From positions 248,001 through 312,000 of the forward strand of contig NZ_NINX01000024.1 in assembly GCF_002188635.1 (NCBI RefSeq): a DNA stretch of 64,000 bases. Direction: 5' to 3'. The position numbers and the translations under genes are program-made. This document shows positions 43,045 through 50,100 of the stretch, in pieces. A model generated the notes under the pieces. The model made no database searches. It was not told the origin of the DNA and was given only the letters and a program-made list of their open reading frames with translations. This DNA is from Pigmentiphaga sp. NML030171 (GTDB lineage Bacteria > Pseudomonadota > Gammaproteobacteria > Burkholderiales > Burkholderiaceae_B). Every line of letters starts with the position of its first letter. The stretch's first letter is position 1.

Positions 43045-44394
43045 ATGATCGACATACCCGGCACGGAGCAGGCGCCCGTGCGCAAGAAGAAGTTCTACCA
43101 GATCCTGTACGTGCAGGTGCTGTTCGCCATCACGGTGGGCATCCTGCTCGGCCACTTCTACCCACAGATCGGGGAATCGATGAAACCCCTGGGCGATGCC
43201 TTCATCAAGCTGGTGAAGATGATCATCGCGCCGGTCATCTTCCTGACGGTCACGACCGGCATCGCCGGCATGCGGGACCTGCAGAAAGTGGGCCGCGTCG
43301 TGGGCAAGGCCATGATCTATTTCCTGACCTTTTCCACGCTGGCCCTCATCATCGGCATGGTCGTGGCCAACGTCATCCACCCTGGCACCGGCCTGCACAT
43401 CGATCCCGCCACGCTGGACTCGAAGGCGGTGGCCTCGTACTCGGCCAAGGCCCATGACCAGACCCTGGTCGGGTTCCTGATGAACATCATCCCGGACACG
43501 GTGGTCAGTGCCTTCGCCAGCGGCGACATCCTGCAGGTGCTGTTCTTCTCCGTGCTGTTCGGCATCTCGCTGGGCGCCGTGGGCGACAAGGGCGCGCCGG
43601 TCCTGAATTTCCTGCAATCCATCTCGTCCGCCTTCTTCAGGCTGGTCGCCATCCTGATGAAGGCCGCCCCCATAGGCGCCTTCGGGGCCATGGCGTTCAC
43701 CATCGGCAAGTACGGCATAGGCTCCATCGCCAACCTGGCGCTGCTGGTCGGAACCTTCTACCTGACCTCGCTGCTGTTCGTGCTTGTGGTGCTAGGCGCG
43801 GTGGCCCGGTACAACGGCTTCTCCATCCTGAAGCTGATCCGCTACATCCGCGAGGAACTGCTGCTCGTGCTGGGTACCAGCTCGTCCGAGGCGGCCCTGC
43901 CCACGCTGATGGAGAAGATGGAACGCGCCGGCTGCTCCAAGCCCGTGGTCGGCCTGGTCATCCCCACCGGCTATTCCTTCAACCTGGACGGCACCAACAT
44001 CTACATGACCCTGGCGGCGCTGTTCATCGCCCAGGCGACGGACATCCACCTGTCGCTGGTGGACCAGGTCCTGCTGCTGCTCGTGGCGATGCTCAGTTCC
44101 AAGGGCGCGGCGGGCATCACCGGCGCGGGCTTCATCACCCTGGCGGCGACGCTGTCGGTCGTGCCTGCGGTCCCGGTGGCCGGCATGGCGCTGATCCTGG
44201 GCATCGACCGCTTCATGTCCGAGTGCCGCGCGCTGACCAACCTGGTGGGCAACGCGGTGGCCAGCATCGTCGTGGCCCGCTGGGAAGGCGAGCTGGACAA
44301 GGAGCGCCTGGACCGGGCCCTGAGCGCCTCAGGCGCCCGCCAGATCGAAACCGACCTGGAAGGCGGCGACGCCCTGGTGGCCACGCACCGCTGA
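43045..44394 (+). CDS. dctA: C4-dicarboxylate:cation symporter DctA
   Basis: 449-residue DAACS-family carrier for succinate, fumarate and malate. Transport signature seen in [20 protein letters not shown] (serine-rich hairpin, about residues 270-290), substrate/cation site [20 protein letters not shown] (about 307-326) and [20 protein letters not shown], and [23 protein letters not shown] 43045 is preceded by GGAAGGGG. Its gap to the divergent dctB carries activator, IHF and sigma-54 sites, so expression is DctBD-dependent. A strong terminator follows. Confidence 0.96.
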   Translation: MIDIPGTEQAPVRKKKFYQILYVQVLFAITVGILLGHFYPQIGESMKPLGDAFIKLVKMIIAPVIFLTVTTGIAGMRDLQKVGRVVGKAMIYFLTFSTLALIIGMVVANVIHPGTGLHIDPATLDSKAVASYSAKAHDQTLVGFLMNIIPDTVVSAFASGDILQVLFFSVLFGISLGAVGDKGAPVLNFLQSISSAFFRLVAILMKAAPIGAFGAMAFTIGKYGIGSIANLALLVGTFYLTSLLFVLVVLGAVARYNGFSILKLIRYIREELLLVLGTSSSEAALPTLMEKMERAGCSKPVVGLVIPTGYSFNLDGTNIYMTLAALFIAQATDIHLSLVDQVLLLLVAMLSSKGAAGITGAGFITLAATLSVVPAVPVAGMALILGIDRFMSECRALTNLVGNAVASIVVARWEGELDKERLDRALSASGARQIETDLEGGDALVATHR

Positions 44395-44430
44395 TCGTAT
44401 CGCCCCGCGGCCAGCCCGGCCGCGCCACGC

Positions 44431-44457
44431 AAAAGGCATGCGCGAGCATGCCTTTTT
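44431..44457 (+). terminator. Rho-independent terminator after dctA
   Basis: AAAAGGCATGC (44431-44441), loop GCGA, GCATGCCTTTTT (44446-44457). An 11-bp perfect stem ending in a T-run 37 bases after the dctA stop; the A-run on the other side makes it bidirectional in form. Confidence 0.9.
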
Positions 44458-44555
44458 CTTTGTCCGTGACCGCCACCCGAATAATTAACGAATGAAACAA
44501 TAAATACTCACCACCCCTGAATAATTCTAGGGTTTACACCTGATTCTGATTCATT

Positions 44556-44578
44556 TTTATTTAACTATATTAAATAAA
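44556..44578. promoter_or_regulatory. AT-rich 9-bp inverted repeat upstream of the tannase-family gene
   Basis: TTTATTTAA (44556-44564), 5-base spacer, TTAAATAAA (44570-44578), about 80 bases before the ATG at 44660, in a locally AT-rich stretch (44480-44580). It could be an operator or a promoter element; no regulator gene is adjacent. Confidence 0.35.
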
Positions 44579-44659
44579 TGGCGATGAATTCCGCCATCCG
44601 CCGCGCCCCGAAGAAGCCCATCGACATTCCGCGCGGCCGCCCACGAGGAGGAGACAAGC

Positions 44660-46384
44660 ATGAAGAAACGCTATCTGGCCGGCGGTATGCTCGCCGCCCT
44701 GGGAACGCTGCACGGCTGTGGCGGTTCCGACGATCCGGGGCCATCCGTTCAGGAACCCTCCGATCCGCCCCGCCTGGCCTGCGCCGAGATCACGGCGGCC
44801 GCGCTGGGGATCCCCCGCCTGGAACTGGACGCCCCCGAAACCGTCGCCGCGGCCGCCGCCGACAATCCCGCGCAGTCCGTTCCCGCCCACTGCCGCCTGA
44901 AAGGCCGGCTGAACCTGCGCAACAGCGACGTCGACGGCAAGACCTACGCCATCGGTTTCGAACTGCGCATGCCGGACACCTGGAACGGCCGCTTCTTCTT
45001 CCAGGGCGGAGGCGGCACGGATGGTGCCGTCAATCCGGCCCTGGGCGCGCTGACGGGGGCGGGCGCTTCCACCAACGCGCTGTCCATGGGATTCGCCGTC
45101 GCCAGCACCGACGGCGGCCATACCAGCGAAAGCGAACCCATCGTCGGCGGCTCGCTGTTCGGCCTCGACCCGCAGGCCCGCGTGGACTACGGCTATAACG
45201 CGGTCGGCACCGTCACCCCGACCGCGAAGGCCATCCTCAAGCGCTTCTACGGACGCGGCGCCGAGCACTCCTATTTCGTCGGCTGCTCGAACGGCGGCAG
45301 GCAGGCCATGGTGGCCGCCTCGCGCTTCGCCGACCAGTTCGACGGCATCGTCGCCGGCAACCCGGGCTTCAACCTGCCCCAGGCCGCCGTGCAGCACGCC
45401 TGGGACAACCAGGCCTTCGCCGCGGCCGCGCCGCGCACCGGCGAAGGCCGCCCCATCATCAGCCAGGCATTCTCGTTCCAGGACATGCAATTGGTGGCGG
45501 ACCGGACGGTAGCCGCCTGCGACGCGCTGGACGGCGCGGCCGACGGCATGATCGACGATCCGGTGGCCTGCAAGGCCGTCTTCAAGCCCGAGACCCTGAC
45601 CTGCGCCGGCGCCAAGACCGACGCCTGCCTCAGCGCGCCGCAGGTGGATGCGTTGAAGAAGGTATTCGGCGGCCCGAAGAACAGCAAGGGCGAGGCCTTG
45701 TACGCCGACTGGCCGTACGACGCCGGCGTGGCCACGATGGGCTGGCGTTTCTGGAAACTGGGCACGTCGACCACCGAAGTTCCCAATTCACTGATCGCGA
45801 CCCTGGGCGGCGGCTCCCTGCCCTATGTGTTCACCACCCCGCCCACCCAGGTGCGCGGCACCGGCACGCAGGTCATCGACTACCTGTTGGGCTTCGACTT
45901 CGATACCGACGCGCCGAAGATCTTCGCGACCACCCCGGTCTACACCGAATCGCCGATGAGCTTCATGACGCCGCCCGATCCGACAAACCTGGGCACCCTG
46001 AAAGCCCGGGGCGGCAAGATGATCGTCTACCACGGCAACAGCGATCCGGTGTTCTCGGTGAACGACACCATCGCCTGGTACCAGGGCCTGCGCCGCGCGC
46101 ACGCCGACGCCGCGGACTTCGCCCGCCTGTTCACGATACCGGGCATGAACCACTGCAGCGGCGGCCCGGCCACCGACAAATTCGACATGGTGGCGGCCAT
46201 CGTGGACTGGGTCGAAAAGGGCGTCGCCCCCACCTCGATCCCGGCCGCCGCCCGCCCCGGCTCCGACGCCCCCTGGCCCGACCGCACCCGCCCGCTATGC
46301 CCCTACCCCCAGCAGGCTCGCTACACCGGCAGCGGTTCGCTGGAAGACGCCAAGAACTTCCGCTGCGTCACGCCGGCCTCTTGA
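44660..46384 (+). CDS. Tannase/feruloyl esterase family lipoprotein
   Basis: 574-residue serine esterase. Lipoprotein signal with lipobox ending HGC (Cys20), so the enzyme sits outside the inner membrane. The family's CS-D-HC triad pattern is complete: Cys209-Ser210 in YFVGCSNGGRQ, Asp in VYHGNSDPVFS and His-Cys in PGMNHCSGGP. DGMIDDPVAC (calcium-type loop) is also typical. A strong ribosome binding site (GAGGAGGAG) precedes ATG 44660. Probable role: hydrolyse esters of plant phenolic acids (ferulate, gallate) at the cell surface. Stand-alone gene; substrate unproven. Confidence 0.88.
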   Translation: MKKRYLAGGMLAALGTLHGCGGSDDPGPSVQEPSDPPRLACAEITAAALGIPRLELDAPETVAAAAADNPAQSVPAHCRLKGRLNLRNSDVDGKTYAIGFELRMPDTWNGRFFFQGGGGTDGAVNPALGALTGAGASTNALSMGFAVASTDGGHTSESEPIVGGSLFGLDPQARVDYGYNAVGTVTPTAKAILKRFYGRGAEHSYFVGCSNGGRQAMVAASRFADQFDGIVAGNPGFNLPQAAVQHAWDNQAFAAAAPRTGEGRPIISQAFSFQDMQLVADRTVAACDALDGAADGMIDDPVACKAVFKPETLTCAGAKTDACLSAPQVDALKKVFGGPKNSKGEALYADWPYDAGVATMGWRFWKLGTSTTEVPNSLIATLGGGSLPYVFTTPPTQVRGTGTQVIDYLLGFDFDTDAPKIFATTPVYTESPMSFMTPPDPTNLGTLKARGGKMIVYHGNSDPVFSVNDTIAWYQGLRRAHADAADFARLFTIPGMNHCSGGPATDKFDMVAAIVDWVEKGVAPTSIPAAARPGSDAPWPDRTRPLCPYPQQARYTGSGSLEDAKNFRCVTPAS

Positions 46385-46412
46385 GCCATACCCGCCCCCC
46401 AGGGAGCGCGGC

Positions 46413-46442
46413 AAAAAAAAGCCCCCACGAAGTGGAGGCTTT
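46413..46442 (-). terminator. Terminator for the small basic protein gene (minus strand)
   Basis: On the minus strand, AAAGCCTCCAC, loop TTC, GTGGGGGCTTTTTTTT (46442-46413): an 11-pair stem with one mismatch, followed by eight T. In the plus direction only three T follow, so it serves mainly the gene at 46538-46666, with possible weak action on the tannase transcript. Confidence 0.75.
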
Positions 46443-46457
46443 CAGACCATGGGCACA

Positions 46458-46523
46458 GTGGATCCGGCTCCGCCGGTCCACCAGTGCCGCCCCCTGGGGG
46501 GCGCGCGTCAGCGCGTAGGGGGG
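46458..46523 (+). repeat. Dispersed 65-bp intergenic repeat, copy C
   Basis: GTGGATCCGGCTCCGCC, GCCGCCCCCTGGGGGGC, GCGCGTAGGGGGG; the cleanest copy. It lies between the terminator at 46413 and the small gene at 46538, so it would be within the 3' untranslated region of that transcript. Confidence 0.85.
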
Positions 46524-46537
46524 AGGGTTTTACCCCA

Positions 46538-46666
46538 TCAAGCCCGCTTAACTTTCTCGAGCATCTTGAAAATACCCTTCGGCGCCCCAACAAAAAGACG
46601 TTTGAAGGGCTTGCCCAGGCAACGGCGCTCAAGGGTGTTGCGGCGCGTGCGTTTCTTTTCCGCCAT
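46538..46666 (-). CDS. Small basic protein of 42 residues, unknown function
   Basis: Starts MAEKKRTRRNTLERRC and ends KMLEKVKRA; 15 of 42 residues are Lys or Arg. ATG 46666 is preceded by GGAG at 8 bases, and a strong terminator lies downstream, so it has the parts of a real gene. Base composition is less GC-rich than the neighbours. I do not recognise the family. The size and charge resemble a small ribosomal or nucleic-acid-binding protein, but it lacks the Cys/His zinc pattern of L36. No membrane segment or signal peptide. Confidence 0.7.
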   Translation of the reverse strand: MAEKKRTRRNTLERRCLGKPFKRLFVGAPKGIFKMLEKVKRA

Positions 46667-46737
46667 GTCGATCTCCAGTCATTGAATCCGGCTAACCCGC
46701 TATTCTAGCGGATTTTCTTGCATTTCCGTCAAGCCGT

Positions 46738-47040
46738 TCAATGCTGGACCGCGCCGCCGGCGACACCGCCGACGACTTCCGTCGTTTTCTGCTCGGCCTT
46801 GCCCAGAACCCGCCCCAGGGCCTTTTCGGTCTGGTGCGAAACGACCCGCCAGGTATGGCCGACTTCGGGAATGGTATGGACGGCGATGGTGCCGACCGTC
46901 AGGGCAAGCGCGATGGCGACCAGCACCGCCACGCGCAGGCTGCGCGGCGGAGGCGGGACGTCGCCGAGCGTGGGCGGCGGGATGTACATCCCGGCCTCGG
47001 CTCCCAACAGGTCCAGAGGTGAGGATTTGCGCTTGCTCAT
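46738..47040 (-). CDS. Hypothetical single-pass membrane protein
   Basis: 100 residues from ATG 47040 (MSKRKSSPLDLLGAEAGMYI). A Pro-rich stretch (PPPTLGDVPPPPRS) is followed by one membrane segment (LRVAVLVAIALALTVGTIAV, about residues 37-56) and a tail with EKALGRVLGKAEQKTTEVVG that can form an amphipathic helix. The frame is open 28 codons further upstream, but that overlaps the uvrA promoter region. No family recognised. Divergent from the tandem uvrA gene, 142 bases apart. Confidence 0.6.
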   Translation of the reverse strand: MSKRKSSPLDLLGAEAGMYIPPPTLGDVPPPPRSLRVAVLVAIALALTVGTIAVHTIPEVGHTWRVVSHQTEKALGRVLGKAEQKTTEVVGGVAGGAVQH

Positions 47041-47182
47041 AAGCAATATCGTAACCCGGCCGCCCTTTTGCCGCCGTACCTTCCTGTTACCCAATCTTGT
47101 CAAACGTTGCGATTTTCGCAGCATCCGCTAAACGGCTACGATTGAAGAATCGCCGGCCTTCTTCCGGCACGTGAAACGAACG

Positions 47183-50100
47183 ATGTCCTCCGCCCCCAAC
47201 TCCCCCGATGCCCCCCAGGAAACCGCCGCCGAACCCGAGATCCGGGTGGTTGGCGCGCGCCAGAACAACCTGAAGAACCTGAGCCTGACCATCCCCACCA
47301 ACGAACTCGTGGTGGTGACCGGTGTTTCCGGCTCGGGCAAGAGTTCGCTGGTCTTCGACACGCTGTACGCCGAAGGCCAGCGCCGCTACGTCGAGACCTT
47401 CTCGCCGTACGCGCGCCAGTTCCTGGATCGCATGGACAAGCCGCAGGTCGACCGCATCGAGGGCATCCCGCCGGCCATCGCGATCGACCAGACCAATCCG
47501 GTGCGCACGTCGCGCAGCACGGTCGGCACCATGACCGAGCTGAACGACCACCTGAAGCTGCTGTACGCGCGGGCCGGCCGGCTGTTCTGCCGCCAGTGCG
47601 CACGGCCGGTGCAAAAGGACACGCCCGATTCCATCCACGCGTCGCTGGCCCGCCGCTCGGCCGAAGCCGGCGACCCGCGTCTGGTCGTGACCTTCCCGGT
47701 CCAGGTGCCGGCCAACTACAGCGAGGACGAGATCCGCGGCTTCCTGGAACGCCAGGGCTACACGCGGGTGCACGCCAAGCGCAAGGTCGGCACCGGCAAG
47801 AACGCGGTGCAACTGCTGGACGTGGTCCAGGACCGGTTCCGTTTCGGCAATGCCGAGCGGGCGCGGGTGATGGAGGCGCTGGACGCCGGCCTGCGGCTGG
47901 GAGCCGGCCGGGTGGACGTGCGCGTGGTGGACGAGGAAGGCCAGGAAACCGCGCTGTGGAAGTTCAGCGACGAAATCCATTGCGCCGACTGCGACATCGC
48001 CTATTCCACCCCGACCCCCAGCTCGTTCTCGTTCAATTCGCCGCTGGGTGCCTGCGAGGCCTGCCGCGGCTTCGGCCGGGTGATAGGCGTGGACTACGGC
48101 CTGATCATCCCCGACGAGAGCAAGACCCTGCGCGGGGGCGCCATCCGCCCCTGGCAGACCGCCAGCTACAAGGAATGCCAGGACGACCTGGTGAAATACG
48201 CCGCCCGCGCAGGCATCCCCCTGGACGTACCCTGGCGCAAGCTGACCGAGGCCCAGCGCGAGTGGGTGCTGCAGGGCACGCCCGACTGGAAGGGCGGCAA
48301 CGACGCCTGGAAACACCAGTGGTACGGCGTGAAGCGCTTCTTCGACTGGCTGGAGACCAAGGCCTACAAGATGCACATCCGCGTGCTGCTGTCGAAGTAT
48401 CGCGCGTACACGCCGTGCACGGCCTGCAACGGCGCCCGCCTCAAGCCCGACTCGCTGCTGTGGCGGGTGGGCACCAAGGCCGAGGCCGACCAGGTGCTGC
48501 CCGAGTCCGACGGGCGCTATACCCGCTTCCGGCCGGTGAACGTGTCCTGGAGCAACGCCACCCTGGCGGCCCTGCCGGGACTGTCCATCCATGACCTGAT
48601 GCTGCTGCCCATCGAGCGGGTGCGCGCCTTCTGCGACGCCCTGCACTTCGAGGGCGTGATGGATGCGGCCACCGAACTGCTGCTGCAGGAAGTGCGCGCG
48701 CGGCTGAAGTTCCTGTGCGACGTGGGCCTGGGCTACCTGACGCTGGACCGCCAGAGCCGCACCCTGTCGGGCGGCGAAGTGCAGCGGATCAACCTGACCA
48801 CCGCGCTGGGAACGTCCCTGGTCAACACCCTGTTCGTGCTGGACGAGCCGTCCATCGGCCTGCATCCGCGCGACATGAACCGCATCGTCGAGGTCATGCA
48901 CCGGCTGCGCGACGCGGGCAACTCGCTGGTGGTGGTGGAACACGATCCGCAGGTCATGCTGGCGGCCGACCGCGTCATCGACATCGGCCCGGGGCCGGGC
49001 GAGCGCGGCGGCAACATCGTCTTCAACGGTTCGCCGGCGCAATTGCGCAAGGCGCAGACGCTGACCGGCGACTACCTGTCGGGCCGCCGCCACGTGGCGG
49101 CCCCGCGTCCCATGCCGGTCAACGCCAACACGCCCCGGTTGATCGTCGAGGGCGCGCGCGAACACAACCTGAAGAACGTGACGGTGGAGTTCCCGCTGGG
49201 GCGCCTGGTGTGCGTGACGGGCGTGTCGGGATCGGGCAAGTCGACGCTGATCCAGGACGTGCTCTACCCCGCCCTGCTCAAGCTCAAGGGCAAGCCCACC
49301 GAGGCCGCCGGCGCGCACGACCGCATCCTGGGCGACGACTGGATCACCGAGGTGGTCATGGTCGACCAGTCCCCCATCGGCAAGACGGCCCGCTCCAACC
49401 CGGCCAGCTACGTGGGCGCGTTCGACGGCGTGCGCAAGCTGTTCGCGCAGGCGCGGCTGTCCAAGGAGCGCGACTACACGGCCGGCATGTTCAGCTTCAA
49501 CGCCGGCGACGGCCGCTGCCCGACCTGCGGCGGCACCGGCTTCGAGCACGTCGAGATGCAGTTCCTGTCCGACGTGTACCTGCGCTGCCCCGACTGCGAC
49601 GGCACCCGTTTCCGGCCCGAGATCCGCGAGGTCACCATCGAGCGCAAGGGCCGGGCGGCCTCGATCTCCGACGTGCTGGAAATGACCGTGACCGAGGCCC
49701 TGGACTTCTTCGAGGGCGAGCGCGACATCCAGTACGGCCTGGCGCCGCTGGCCGACGTGGGCCTGGAATACGTGCGCCTGGGCCAGCCGGTGCCGACCCT
49801 GTCGGGCGGCGAGGCCCAGCGCCTGAAGCTGGCCGGCCACCTGGCCGAGGCGGCGCGCTCGGGCATTTCCACCATCGGCGCCAAGCTGTCGAAGAAAGGC
49901 AGCCTGTTCCTGTTCGACGAGCCCACGACCGGCCTGCACTTCGACGACATCTCGCGCCTGATGGGCGCCTTCCGCAAGCTGCTGGCGGCCGGCCACACGC
50001 TGGTCGTGATCGAACACAACCTGGACGTGATCCGGGCCTCGGACTGGCTGATCGACCTGGGTCCGGAAGGCGGCGACGCCGGCGGGGAAATCCTGGCCAC

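Noticed and set aside
44556-44578. Rho-independent terminator before the tannase-family gene
   Set aside because: The stem is all A/T and lies upstream of the gene with no T-run after it; a regulatory palindrome is the better reading.
46413-46442. Terminator of the tannase-family gene
   Set aside because: The T-run is on the minus strand (eight T); only three T follow in the plus direction. I assign it to the small gene at 46538-46666.
38423-46523. CRISPR array made by the repeated 65-bp units
   Set aside because: Copies are kilobases apart, in both orientations, with genes between and no regular spacers.
47041-47182. Possible LexA (SOS) box before uvrA
   Set aside because: CTGTTACCC is present but no ACAG at the required spacing, so the consensus CTGT-N8-ACAG is not met.
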